A DNA stretch of 64,000 nucleotides from Sipunculus nudus (Eukaryota; Annelida; Sipuncula; Golfingiida; Sipunculidae), in NCBI GenBank assembly GCA_026874595.1, contig CM049321.1, forward strand, positions 2,852,479 through 2,916,478, given 5' to 3'. Within the stretch, counting starts at the first letter, position 1, and each line of letters begins with the position of its first letter. The notes beneath the pieces are model-generated. The model made no database searches, was not told the origin of the DNA, and saw nothing but the letters and a program-made list of their open reading frames with translations. This document shows, one piece after another, positions 11,001 to 20,470 of this stretch. The position numbers and the translations under genes were made by a program.

Positions 11001-11124
11001 AGTGACCTCTGTCCATGACCTCTGTGCTTTAGTGTGGATCTGGGAAAACTCGAAGTGGCATGCATCTATTTGTGCACATCATAGTGGCGTGGCACTATGT
11101 GAAAAATCTGTGTCGGAAAGTTAG
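3131..11124 (+). CDS. Type II membrane C-type lectin, multi-exon gene (overall span)
   Basis: The gene model joins 3131-3362, then micro-exons at 7157-7189 and 8276-8308 (a third, defective copy at 5917-5949), then 10350-10511 and 10895-11124. Every junction is phase 1 and the total coding length with two micro-exons is 690 nt, or 229 residues plus stop. The predicted product has a Pro-rich cytoplasmic N-terminus of about 48 residues, one membrane helix, a short Ser/Thr/Pro stalk from the micro-exons, and a C-terminal C-type lectin domain outside the cell. Proteins of this shape act as surface recognition receptors, which is knowledge of the family rather than of this gene. A polyadenylation signal AATAAA lies at 11157-11162. 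The acceptor just before the start exon suggests an untranslated exon upstream. Further exons in 3.4-10.3 kb cannot be excluded. The model is inferred from splice signals and domain content only. Confidence 0.72.
3389..3419. repeat. (TA)n microsatellite
   Basis: About 15 TA units lie just after the lectin anchor exon, inside the first intron. Confidence 0.9.
3420..4817. other. Intron 1 of the lectin gene, repeat-like, no exon seen
   Basis: The part at 3540-3870 has a GTTTGTCCGTCTGTCTGTCCG phrase of a kind seen in molluscan interspersed repeats. A poly-G run lies near 4184. The part at 4260-4580 is a GC-richer stretch with a CCCAGG.../CCTGGGTG inverted feel and may be another short repeat. 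The open frame at 4345-4536 has no recognisable domain and no good splice sites. Nothing here could be assigned with confidence. Confidence 0.35.
5011..5750 (+). mobile_element. Solo LTR related to the 42.8-49.3 kb retrotransposon
   Basis: About 740 bp begin TGTTGACATG and end near CCGTAACG. The sequence is homologous, in reverse orientation, to the LTRs at 42816-43614 and 48513-49325. Shared blocks include TTTCTCGCCTGG, TCCTGTAACGCGTGT, an AATAAA at 5589 and 'cattcccctaga' near 5637. A TATA-like TTATATAG lies at about 5311. It is more diverged than the other copies, with both ends mutated, and no clear target duplication was found. No internal region remains, so it is a solo LTR from recombination or an old fragment. 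Confidence 0.8.
5917..5949 (+). pseudogene. Stalk micro-exon copy 1, donor lost
   Basis: This is the first of three copies of a 33-bp exon coding SSTDKPVTES in phase 1. The acceptor (CTGTTGTCTGTTACAG) is intact. The donor position reads ATATGA where copies 2 and 3 read GTATGA, a single G-to-A change that abolishes the GT. It is therefore probably skipped, or its splicing depends on another site. Confidence 0.6.
7157..7189 (+). CDS. Lectin stalk micro-exon copy 2
   Basis: This 33-bp exon is bounded by CTGTTTTCTGTTACAG and GTATGA. Read in phase 1-1 it gives SSTDKPGTEP, an extracellular Ser/Thr/Pro-rich linker suited to a stalk with O-glycans. It is symmetric, so inclusion or omission keeps the frame. 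It lies inside the second copy of the ~1.1-1.3 kb tandem intronic repeat. It differs from copies 1 and 3 at two sites each, and most of these changes alter the encoded residue. Confidence 0.65.
7960..8079. repeat. Two (TA)n tracts in repeat copy 2
   Basis: The TA runs are at 7960-8005 and 8022-8079, separated by TGCAACATGATGTTTCA. The matching place in copy 1 (about 6640-6685) holds only a few TA units. Confidence 0.92.
8276..8308 (+). CDS. Lectin stalk micro-exon copy 3
   Basis: This is the third copy of the 33-bp exon, with acceptor CTGTTTTCTGTTACAG and donor GTATGA both intact. It codes SSTDKPVNEP in phase 1-1. It sits in the third tandem repeat copy, about 150 bp before the insertion site of a pogo-like transposon. 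It joins in frame to the lectin-domain exon at 10350. Confidence 0.65.
9189..9345 (+). pseudogene. pogo-like transposase HTH fragment (frameshifted)
   Basis: The frame reads RTLKELSLKDKVALIKAA, then VSTKWL. After a frameshift it continues as AQQFSVGKTQVHAI in the next frame, then KRKAKYM back in the first frame. This is the N-terminal helix-turn-helix of pogo/CENP-B type transposases (KRK-x-LS-x-x-x-K-x-x-VI ... LA-x-x-F-x-V-x-K-S/T-Q-V-x-x-I). The DDE catalytic domain is not present. It lies inside the TIR-bounded element and supports its classification. Confidence 0.75.
9443..9657. mobile_element. MITE with CAGGGGCGGATCCAGG ends, nested
   Basis: The left end is CAGGGGCGGATCCAGG (9443-9458) and the right end is CCTGGATCCGTTTCTG (9642-9657), flanked on both sides by ATGTA, a likely 5-bp target duplication. 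The inside is rich in poly-G and CCCCCC tracts. Relatives are at 63552-63707 (opposite strand) and about 34968-35130. It is non-coding and nested inside the pogo-like element. Confidence 0.75.
10350..10511 (+). CDS. Lectin-domain exon A (N-terminal half of the CTLD)
   Basis: The acceptor TTTGTATTTTAAAAATAG gives phase 1, and the donor is CTCG|GTAAGA, also phase 1. The product contains GGSVYLIGKYC, then TWATADRFC and KLATIETAQEWQNL. This is the classic first half of a C-type lectin fold: the W-x-x-A-x-x-x-C helix with the first conserved Cys, then the L-A-T-I strand and the E-W helix. The usual Cys of the G-S-C-Y strand is Val here, although another Cys lies seven residues later. An earlier in-frame start exists, but the phase match and domain start favour 10350. 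Confidence 0.78.
10895..11124 (+). CDS. Lectin-domain exon B (C-terminal half, stop)
   Basis: The acceptor TTTCTTTTTATTAAAG leads in phase 1 to ADWPLWLGATNRINGTWHWV, then LTYSNWEKGHP, DLCALVW, ENSKWHASICAHHSGVALCE and a stop at 11122-11124. The WLG core, the W-x-W strand, the Y-S-N-W segment and the three C-terminal cysteines are those of a C-type lectin domain. The usual calcium/sugar motifs are altered: the EPN/QPD position reads HPV and the WND position reads WHA. Calcium-dependent sugar binding is therefore doubtful, and protein or other ligands are possible. This is an inference from motifs. AATAAA follows 33 bp after the stop. Confidence 0.82.
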
Positions 11125-11156
11125 ACTTGTAAAACCTTAAATATGTTAATGATAGA

Positions 11157-11162
11157 AATAAA
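11157..11162 (+). terminator. Polyadenylation signal AATAAA of the lectin gene
   Basis: AATAAA lies 33 bp after the stop codon of lectin exon B, on the same strand, with an A-rich stretch around it. It is a plausible cleavage signal, although in AT-rich DNA such hexamers also occur by chance. Confidence 0.5.
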
Positions 11163-12654
11163 AACCAGGAACGTCTTACCCGTACAAGACTAGGTATTCA
11201 TTTATATTGGACGGACAGGAACTACATTCAGTCTTGATGTAAGCCATTTAGAAAACTGCACTGCAAACACCATTCATAATATGGCAATGATGCGCTGTAT
11301 AAGGAAGGCAAGGAGTGAAGAAATAAAAGAAATAAATACAAACCAAAATGTTATGGGTTCTACCTTACAGGATACGTGTAAGACTCAACAACAAATGAGT
11401 CCAGCAGAATAAAGTCTACGTAGGCCTACTGACATTTTACAATCATCTCACATCACACGGCACATACATCTTTACCAAAGAATACAAAGGCGGCGCTTTT
11501 GCTCACTACTAACAGTCCGACACACAAAGCCCAAAACGCGGAGAAATCGTGACAACCAGGGGACACCATACGACAAGGATTTCGCTCAATTTAGAAACCC
11601 AATGTCCTTTTGGTAAATTCAGCAGATTCCAATGTTTAATAAAAGTGAAATGTGAAACCTGTTAAACGTAAATAATATTGTAGCTTAAAATACTAATGTT
11701 CTCAACGTTCAGAACGATGGCGATATTATACTTGCCATGGTATTATCAGTAATAAATCGAGGCGTTCACCCATTATCATAACAGAACGAGATTGGTAATG
11801 GGACGCATATTAACTTTCCCCATCCCTGTACTTAACATCTTCAACACGAACAAAGTTTCCTTCTCCAAAATAGACTTCAACGATTTCTGCTGGTTTCCAC
11901 CATCCACGTTTAGCATTCTCATCAAACACACGTCACCTTTGGTAAGATTATCATTTTCTTTACACCCGAAATGAACGTGAACCAGAAGAACATGTGTTTA
12001 TTATTATACGTAGTGTATTTACATGTTATTAAAGGAATATTAAGATATTCAAAGAATAACGTTCCATGTATTAAACTCCGACAAGTACATCTAAAATGCC
12101 GAGTCTGTTATTTATCTATCAGCTATGATTCGGAATGCATGAACTCGGTCCCCGGTGTATTTCAATTGATATAATATTATTATGAATTCATTTAAATTCA
12201 ACCGTTATTGTCGGTATATCTATAATATCAAGCGAACCACAAGTATTTATTTTTGTCGGTTTGTATCCTCTAACAGAATACATCCCGACATGCGCAAGGC
12301 CATGTATAGGCCTAATAAAGTATAATGCTTTTATTTAAAGTTAACCAAATTATTTTAAAACGTTTGAAAGCTGAGTGCTTTCGGTTAAATTAGCCTGCAC
12401 TAAGTCAAGTTTGAGTGACCTCCTTTCTATATGATGGGTAGGCCACATCAGGAACCCGCCAGTTTCCTTGACGACGGCGAGGCACGTGCACGAACATGAA
12501 GGGCCCAAAAGGTGTAGGAGATGTGAAGGATGGATGTCAAGGCAGCCGCATTCTTTATTTTTGATGTGGAAAAAATGATGGTTATATGTGTATATTGTTA
12601 CTTCTGTGATGTTGTCATGAAGCTGAGAAAAAAAAAAAACGATAAAACATTAAA
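11163..12654. other. Downstream of the lectin gene, no gene seen
   Basis: This is AT-rich unique-looking sequence. Short frames at 11792-11974 and 11971-12174 have no domain and no splice context. Nothing was recognised. Confidence 0.4.
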
Positions 12655-13125
12655 GAGGTGAAAAAGCTCCATTGGCTTCCCGTCAAGCGTATACAGCGTA
12701 CCATACAAAATTACCTTTTTATTTACTGCCAGTTTGATGGCTCACTTCCATCATACTTGTCCTTAAAAATAATAACTTATCGGCCTTTGTGAACGCTGCG
12801 CTCTGCTGTCTGAATTCTTCATAGGGTACCATGTTGTAATATTGAGGTCGGTAAACGTTCCTTCCGATCCGAAGCCTCCAAAGTTTAGAATACGCTTCCT
12901 ACTACACTTTCCTTAAAACATTTAAATCTCTCTCGGCAAGTTTATGGTCATTAATATGTATCATTTATTTTTTTATGACGTCAGAGGCACAGGGATTAGA
13001 TTTATACGAAATGTGTGTGTATGTGTATGTGTGTGAATTGCGCTACATGTGAGTCCGACTATCGGAGAATTGGCGCGATATAAAATCTATCTACTCTTAT
13101 TGTTATAAATATCTTGTCAAATTGT
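12655..13125 (+). mobile_element. 5'-truncated CR1/L2-like non-LTR element, 3' end
   Basis: Translation gives KLHWLPVKRI at 12664, then DGSLPSYLSLKIITYRPL, TLRSAV and GKRSFRSEASKV*NTLPTTL. These are the conserved C-terminal blocks after the reverse transcriptase of CR1/L2/Jockey-type ORF2. Stops interrupt it. The 3' tail 'ggcgcgatataaaatctatctactctt' resembles the short AT-rich tails of this group. Most of the element is missing at the 5' side, as is usual for target-primed insertion. Confidence 0.75.
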
Positions 13126-14378
13126 AATAAAAGTTTTGTTAATCAACATTTCCGAAAATTCATTGGACACTCTTTTTCTTAAAATATATGTAATGGATCC
13201 GTTTGCTTGATTTATTAGCCCTGCCAGGGCTTTAGTATTTGCGTTTACTAATAAAATGCTTACAATAAAACGTGATTCCATGTACCGATAGACTTAATTA
13301 ACTCAGTGCCAGCTCCTGTCACTAAAGCCCTGTAAAGTCCGTAGGGTGAATCGCTGATATTTCCATATCAAGGCGCCACAGGGCTCTTTGAGGACCTGAC
13401 GATTCCCCCGTATTTGCATATCAGGCCGTCACGCCTCATGTGAGTGCATCGTTGCTAAGAGAACGCCAACCGCGGTCCCACAGCTCGACCCGCTTGGTAA
13501 CATTCGAACTGAAATCATGTGTTTTAGGTAGTTCCACATGAATCTTCGTGTTCTATGATATATCTCTGCTGAACGAATATTACGGGCCATTGGCCAAATG
13601 TAAGTGCATATTGTAGACACTATCGCAACAATTTTGTACCGACAGGTCCATTAAAATTCCTTCTGTCGAGATGACAAAAGCAGCTGGTAGCATTTGTCTG
13701 AACCCGTGTATTAACTGTCAAATTGCGACTCGCGAATCGTGATCGTTTCAGTCAGCCGGTATATTTGACTGCGCTCGTCGCGTGGTGCACCTGAATATCT
13801 CGCGCTGATTGGCTGAGCCAGAGTTTGGCCTACATTATGTTTAAACAGGCCAACTTTCAAGAGTGATGGTCCGATAAACGTTAACACTGAGGCTGAGGGT
13901 TATAGTGTTTTACAAAGTCTCGCAGAACTCAATTTAAGCGACGGCCTAAAATTATTAAGACAAATTAAGTGGGAATATTTGTAACCAATTGGAAGCCCGG
14001 AATAGGCGATTACTGATTGAACCATGTTGGTTTTGAAACAGATTCTGGGAAAGACCACTGCTGATGTCACTGGAAAAGACCTTAGTTCAACGAGGCGGTG
14101 ATTTGTGGCGCTGACCGTCCGGGAACCGGCAAGTTTACCAGTCTCTGAAATCAGAGGGTCAGATAGTGGCAAATTAGTTAAATCAGTTGCCGCAAGATGG
14201 CGGTACCGATATTAAATGCGACACAACGCATGAACGTTTGATTTCTCTGTCAGAAGCAACAATTAAGTCAGAACTATTTCATGGACTGGGCCAGTCTATT
14301 GATTTATGAACCATTCTAATTCCCGCTTAAATATGGACCTGACAAGGGTTTACTGTGAATGACGACCTGTTGTCGTTT
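13126..14378. other. Intergenic, no gene seen
   Basis: A 12-bp inverted repeat CAGGGCTTTAGT / ACTAAAGCCCTG is at 13225-13236 and 13321-13332. The region 13360-14240 is GC-richer and unique-looking, with short frames on the minus strand that have no recognisable domain. No gene is supported. Confidence 0.35.
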
Positions 14379-14664
14379 TTAGCTCAGCTGACTGAAAGTC
14401 ATCTGAGCTATAGCGATCACCCTTTGTCCGTCGTCCGTCTTGCCGTCCGGCCGTCCGTGAACAGGGCACAAATCGTAACCGCTGGACCTAGAATCCTCTC
14501 ACTTGACATCCAGGGAGGTCCATGAAAAATCTCCTTGAAAACCTGAAAATAGGTCTCTGTTACCCATATCCTTCGAGCTATGGAGCTCAAAATACCCCCC
14601 AGAATAATGCAAAATTTGATACAAAAGCTCAAGTATCTGAATAACTACTTTACCACTTTACTAC

Positions 14665-15198
14665 TTTACAAAACCAATAAATACCTTGAGAAGATTCTTT
14701 GATCACACATTATTAGAAGGTGGCTTAAATTTTTAAGTGGCAAATGAGTAAGATCTATAAATTTATGCATATGTCAATTTCTGAGCTACATTGTCCAATG
14801 CAAATTCCCTCATAATTGGGCTTTTTGGGCGCCATTTTTGTACATCTAATGATCATTACTTCTACTCTACCATGGCTGATTACAGGAATGCCAAGATTAA
14901 AATGCTAGTAGTTCCAGCTGAAAAAATAAATCCAGAAATAAAGTTGTTGCAATGTTAGCATGAAAATGTGTGGTTTCATTTTGAGCATTATAAAATTAAG
15001 GTTATATCCTGTTGTACAACTATTTGTTGCGGTACTTTATCTGACCTTTCACTTTCTTTGAGTCAATTAAAGAGCAGTGAATTTTTCACTGATCAATGTC
15101 TCAGTCTTTCTGTTTCTACACACCTGCTCGCTGTTGTATGCACATGCACACCCATCTGTGAAGGTTAGTTTGGCCTGTTTGCGACTGCAATGGCCAAG
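14665..15198 (+). repeat. Left arm of a ~540-bp inverted repeat
   Basis: From CCAATAAATACCTTGAGAAG to TTTGCGACTGCAAT, this arm is the reverse complement, at roughly 80 percent by eye, of 15937-16475. Anchor pairs include GGTTATATCCTGTTGTACAA with its complement near 16125, and CATGGCTGATTACAGGAATG with its complement near 16260. Confidence 0.82.
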
Positions 15199-15265
15199 GG
15201 TTTCTACCCTCATCCAGAAGTGAAATCATAAGATCCAGAGAAGAACACATCACCCTTACAAGCCA

Positions 15266-15690
15266 ATCATGAGGAGGCGAATACGCGTCTTGTGCTTCGC
15301 TGCGCCAACACAAATGCAGAAACTGTGGTGGTGTTAGTGTGTGACACTGATGTACTTATCCTTTCTGTGGCTCATTTTGCTAAGCTGCCATGTTCTCAGC
15401 CCTCTGAAGAAACCAAATTACATTCCCATCCATAGGCTTTATCAGATTATCGCACCCTACCAAGTCGAAGCTTTTCTGCCATTTCATGCAATTACTGGAT
15501 GTGATACTGAGTCAAAGCTTGCTGGCCACGGCAAAAAGACAACCTGGAAGGTATTTCAAACCGACAGCCAATTATTGACAGATCTCGGAACGGAAGATAC
15601 TACTGAACAAATTATCAGCGATGAGGGAAGTTTATTTGCCGTCTCTACAAAGTACCCGAGGATTTGGACAGATGTGACAAGGCACGTGTA
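15266..15690 (+). pseudogene. FEN1/XPG-like (PIN-fold) nuclease ORF remnant between the inverted arms
   Basis: The reading (two frames) gives HEEANTRLVLRC, then VVVLVCDTDVLIL, then PYQVEAFLPFHAITGCDTES and GHGKKTTWKVF. This pattern recurs in uncharacterised repetitive proteins of marine invertebrates. It parallels the XPG-I acidic motif (E-A-D/E), the second acidic strand (D-x-D), and the helix-three-turn-helix glycine loop (G-x-D ... G-x-G-K) of FEN1/XPG nucleases. The first acidic residue of the usual E-A-D-T-R reads Asn. A one-base frameshift near 15330-15400 and stops at both sides mark decay. It could derive from a DNA transposon that carries an XPG-like ORF, such as Academ. That assignment is an inference. 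Confidence 0.5.
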
Positions 15691-15936
15691 ACACTTTTCT
15701 CTAAGGGTACACACAGGAGACCCTGCCGCCAACATCGGATGCAGTAAGGTTCACATAAGGCGTGAACATTACCAGGTTTTTTTTATGGAACGAAGCAACC
15801 GATAATACTGCAGTACTCCCGCAAGTAACAGATATGGGGAGGATATATGTCGATGGGAACTTGGTTCCGAAGATGATGACGCTACCTCCTATTCATGCAT
15901 GTCGGCAGATAGTGACATGTGGATGAAGCAAAGGTT

Positions 15937-16475
15937 GTGCGTGTGGCAATTGCAGTCGCAAACAGGCCAAGCTAACCTGCACAGATTGATGTGTATGTGC
16001 AGACAACAGCCAGCAGGTGTGTAGAAACATACAAGACTGAGACATTATTCGGTGAAAAAATCACTGCCTTTCCAATGATTTAAGAAAAGTGAAAGGTCAG
16101 ATACAGTACCGCAGCAAATAGTTGTTCTACAGGATATAACCTTAATTTTATAATGCTCAAATAAACCCGCACATTGTTACCCTAAAATTGCAACAAGTTT
16201 ATTTCCGGAAGTTTGTCAGCAGCTATTACTTGCATTTTAATCTTGGCATTCCTGTAATCAGCCATGATGGAGTTGAAGTTATCATCATTAGAAGATGTAC
16301 AAACATGGCGCCAATAAGCCCAACTGTGAGGAAATTTGCATTGGACTATATATCACAGAAATTGACATAAGCATAGATTTATAGATCTTACTCGGTAGCC
16401 ATTTCAAAATTTAGGCCTTTATCTGATTATGTATGATCAAAGAATCTTCTCAAAGTATTTATTGGTTTCCTTGAC
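15937..16475 (-). repeat. Right arm of the ~540-bp inverted repeat
   Basis: This is the reverse-complement partner of 14665-15198, from ATTGCAGTCGCAAACAGG to CAAAGTATTTATTGG. The two arms enclose about 740 bp and could form a long hairpin if transcribed. Confidence 0.82.
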
Positions 16476-17223
16476 CCTGAAAACATGGGTATAGACATCA
16501 GAATCATACTTCTACAAGCTTCTGGAACCGAAATTTAGGCATAATTCATTTTCAGAGGTGTCCATTTTGAACTTTGGAAGCCATCTTGGAATAGGTTCTG
16601 GACTCTTCTAAGTAATTTTACTGGATTTATTTACACTGAAAACATGGGTAAAGACTTCAGCATTGCAGTGCTGGTAGCTTCATTGACCAAGTTATGATGC
16701 TTTAAGTGATTTTTGCGGCAATTTTGTTAAAAATGCGCCCTCTTTGGATTACCCATCGCTCGCTAGCCAATTGCTTACAACCTAAATTCTAAACCTTAAA
16801 GCGCAAAGTTTAAAAAAAAATCTTTCTCTTAGTATTTACAGCAATTAAATGTTATAAAAGATGAAAATACACGGAAATAAGCAGGAAAATTGAACATATG
16901 GCCGCCATCTTGAAATTCTTTAACCCGAGCTAGGTTCAAGTTTTGTAGTGGTCAACGTAGATTCATCAGTATCACAAACATTGGTCATGACACCACTTCT
17001 AACCTTCTATATTGCATTAAACCCAAATTTGGTTACAAATTGTGCTGAAATGGCGGCCATTTTGTTTATGATTTTTGAAGGTGAAGACAGCATCGGCATA
17101 CCTGTTAACAGCCATTTTCGGATTCAGCACCCTCGAAATATCCCCAAAAAATCTTGCTTTATCACTAACATAAAATGCCTCCAGTATTTAATAATCTTCA
17201 AATTGTTACCAGTCTATTTGTAT
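16476..17223. other. Repeat-derived DNA, no gene
   Basis: Recurring phrases such as ACATGGGTAWAGAC (16495, 16643) and 'atggcggccat' (about 16900 and 17050, inverted) mark this as part of the composite repeat. The open frame at 16948-17232 has no domain. Confidence 0.45.
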
Positions 17224-18360
17224 GAATATTGATCATGGGGTGTTCCATCACTTCCTGCAGACTGGTGGTGCCACCTTTATTTTTTCCAATTTTTACGAAT
17301 TTTTATCTCTTTTTTTCAGACCTGCAATGAAAACTGTCATCTGTTAACAGGGCACAAATCGTAACCACTGGACCTGGAATCTTCAAACTTAATATCAAGG
17401 GACGTCAATGAAAAATCTCCTTGAAAACCTGGAATGAGGTCTCTATAGCCCATATCCTTGGAGCTATGGGGCTCCGAATTACCCTCAGGAAATGCCAAAT
17501 TTGATACAAAAGCTCAAGTATCTGAATAACAGCTGCATTGATCACAATGATTCTTTGCATGAATATTGATCATGGGATGTTCCATCACTTCCTGCAGACT
17601 GGTGGCGCAACCTGTATTTCTTTCTAATTTTTACAATTTTTTTTTTCTTTATTTTTGAGACCTTCAAATAAGCTGTCATCTGTTGGCACGGCACAAATCG
17701 TAACCACTGGACCTAGATTCTTCTAACTTGACATCAAGGGAGGTTCATGAAAAGTCTCTATGAAAACATGAAATTAGGTCTCTGTTATCCATATCCTTCG
17801 TAGTAAGTACCCCTCAGAATAATTAAAAAATTTGATAAAAAAACTCCAGTACCTGAATAACTAAGGCATTGATCTCCATGATTCTTTGCAGGCATATTGT
17901 CATGGAGTGTTCCATCAGTTCCTGCAAACTGGTGGCGCCACCTGTATTTTTTCAATTTTTAGGCATTTTTTTCATTATATATGAGACCTTCAAATGAAGT
18001 GGTCATCTGTTAACATGGCACAAACTGTAACTGCTGTACCTAGAATCTACTTACTTGACATCCAGGGAGACTAATGAAAAATCTCCTTGGAAAACTGAAA
18101 TTAGGTTTCTTTTACCCATATTCTCCGAGCTATGGGGCTCATAAATACCCCCGAGAATAATTAAAAATTTGATACAAACAAAAGCTCCAGTATCTGAATA
18201 ACTAATGCCTTGATAGCAATGATTCTTTGGATATATATTGATCATGGAGTGTTTCATCAGTTCCTGCAGAGTGGTGGCACTACCTGTATTTTTTTCAAAT
18301 TTTTACGCATTTTTTTCTATTTAGGAGACTATCAAATGAAGTTGTCATCTGTCCAAAAGC
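17224..18360. repeat. Tandem repeat of ~335-bp units (3.4 copies)
   Basis: Units begin with ATATTGATCATGGRRTGTTC-like sequence at 17224, 17561, 17891 and 18231. Each includes 'cttcctgcagactggtggcgc', a poly-T stretch, 'ggcacaaatcgtaacc' and 'atgaaaaatctccttg'. The head of the composite at 14450-14640 carries one more half unit. Confidence 0.85.
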
Positions 18361-18488
18361 TCACTGGAACCCATTTCTGAGGACTCTTCACAAAATTCAT
18401 GATTTGTTTGCACTCTGGCAGTCATTTTGCTCATTGTTCAACATTCCTTGAATTCAGCTGAGCGTCATGGCCCATGGGCCACTTGTTA

Positions 18489-19914
18489 AGTATACCCTGA
18501 TAAACCGTAAAAACTAGATCCAGTGGATAGCCGATGGACGTGGCTGTCAGCCAATGATTGAATCTGCCACAATATAGAATTGGTATCATATCTTCCTTAA
18601 CCAGTTTAAAAGCCCTACACTATGCCAAAAGCGGCCTTGTGGCCCAGTTATCTGGAATTTGTTCTAATGTTCTTTTTAATATTTTGTGTAACACCAATAA
18701 GCCAGGATTTTATATTTTCCATGTTTGCGTATGGGTAAAAGGTTCTGAATATTCAAACACCCTTATCCCATGAGTACATTTGGAGAACACGGAACAAGTA
18801 CTCTATACTCGAGTAGTGTCATAAAAATAGCTAAAAAAACTCGTACTTGTACTCGGGTACTTTAAAGGTACTCAGTATTCTAACTCGAGTACTAGAACCC
18901 AAATCCAGGATTTTATATTTTTTCATGTTTGCGTATGGATGTAAGGTTCTGAATATTCAAATACCTTAACCTTTTGGGTTCAGGTTCACACTTTTAGGGA
19001 GGTGGTATCACCGGTACATGTCCTGACTAGCAGGTTTATTTCTGGCCTCTTAATTCTCTCCCCATCCTTGCAAAAGTTTTATATTAACCCCCTTTATTTT
19101 TCAAAGTATCAGCAAATCTCCTAACAAACACAACGACAATACGTCAACCATGACAAGAATTAATCAAGTACTAACTAACTGTACAACATAGACTGCCGCT
19201 CGTTCTGTCGTAGTTTGCTTCCTTACTGGTAGATGTCGCTACAAAAAGAAATCTGCTGCCACTGGCAATTCCACATCTCACTTCCGCTTTAGCTTTCGGT
19301 CACGTGGTCCTATTTGTTCACGTTTATGACTTAAAGAAGAGTAGTGAATGGTTTGGCCTGCTCTCGTTGGCTCTAGCCATTATGCCAGGAGGCGTTTAAA
19401 AACCTATTGTTTGATTTTATGTACGTTTCGCATAATCTCAAACAAATTTTGTGGTATCGGTTAAATAATTTTATATCTTTAGTCAATCAAAGACATGTTG
19501 TACAAATGGTTATTTGGGACTGTTTGGTAGGATAATTTTAGTTTTTCTTCATTCGAACAAGGATGGTGTTAACATAAGATACACAAGCCCTGGTTTTCTT
19601 GTGTGACTGTAGAAACAAGAAAATCTCAGGTAAAAAAGATTCAATATCAGAATTTATTTTGAGAATTATCTAAAAGGGGCCGAATCTTCAGGTGTTTTAT
19701 AGATGTTAGGGCGGTTTCACATCGGATGCGTCCGAACGAATATGACACGAACGAATATTTCTGTCGTCCCGACTAAAATCCTGTCGCATCCAAAATTTCA
19801 TTCACACCAAATCCGATTGATATTTTTGGTTTCCGACCGAGGAATTTTCGTCTCCGAAATTTGTGTTGGACAGCTATATGGGCAAAAAATATCGGACGCA
19901 ATACAATATGGACC

Positions 19915-19916
<2 letters not shown>
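18489..19916. other. Intergenic with a duplicated ~62-bp segment, no gene
   Basis: The segment CCAGGATTTTATATTTT ... GGTTCTGAATATTCAAA occurs at 18702-18763 and 18904-18968. Between the copies lies a tract rich in GAGTACTCG-like words. The segment 19690-19880 has recurring CGAACGAATA and TCCGAxxxA words and may be a MITE end. No gene is supported. Confidence 0.4.

Positions 19917-19917
<1 letters not shown>

Positions 19918-19984
<67 letters not shown>
19918..19984. repeat. (TA)n microsatellite, ~33 units
   Basis: This is an uninterrupted run of TA dinucleotides. Confidence 0.95.
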
Positions 19985-19988
<4 letters not shown>

Positions 19989-20269
19989 TTATACAGGAAT
20001 ATGTCGATTATTTCTGAACTAGAAACATGTAATTAATTATAATTAATAAGAAAGTTTATCTCTGAGCTTTGAAACTTCTGTTTATATGCAAAACGTTGAA
20101 CTAAAAATAATTTCATTATAATAGAAAAGTGAAAAGAATTATTGTTCCAAGATTTTTTTTTTATATTTATAGCGGATCATTTTATTTTCGAGGGAGGGGT
20201 TTGGTAATGAACACTAAGTACTGGATAATGTTGCTAATTTGTGTTCATATCGTTTATACAGCTGACTTG

Positions 20270-20470
20270 TTTTCAGAGGAGTCAAAAAGGGGGGGGGGGG
20301 GTGGAGGGGTATATATCCCACCCACTCCCACTTTTTGACTGCGGTAAGGGATTACCAATGTAATCGCCCCCCCCCCCCCCCCGATTAGAGAATAACTTTT
20401 ATATATATTGCAAATAATATATTAAGAATAAGAATTTACCATGAAATATTTTATATCTAAATTTGGTTTA
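20270..20470. repeat. Partial copy of the poly-G/poly-C, TA-rich MITE family
   Basis: A poly-G run near 20290 and a 16-base poly-C run near 20368 flank 'aatgtaatc'. The following 'gagaataac ... atgaaatattttatatctaaa' matches 25000-25130 inside the element at 24938-25394 and, inverted, 37060-37130. Boundaries are unclear. Confidence 0.5.

Larger units (their letters stand above)
14379..18488. mobile_element. Composite repeat block bounded by TTTTTAGCTCAGCTGAC and CCCATGGGCCACTTGTT ends
   Basis: The left end, with GTCCGTCGTCCGTC and GAACAGGGCACAAATCG phrases, is shared with copies at 21109 and 22955. The right end GCGTCATGGCCCATGGGCC near 18464 is shared with the end at 23427-23457. Between the ends are an inverted-repeat element with a nuclease-like ORF (14665-16475), unplaced repeat DNA with recurring 'ctgaaaacatgggta' (16490, 16637), and about 335-bp tandem units. 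It looks like a basic repeat unit expanded and invaded by another element. Confidence 0.6.

Noticed and set aside
17224-18360. Possible satellite DNA of centromeric type
   Set aside because: There are only 3.4 copies, and they belong to a dispersed repeat with defined ends.
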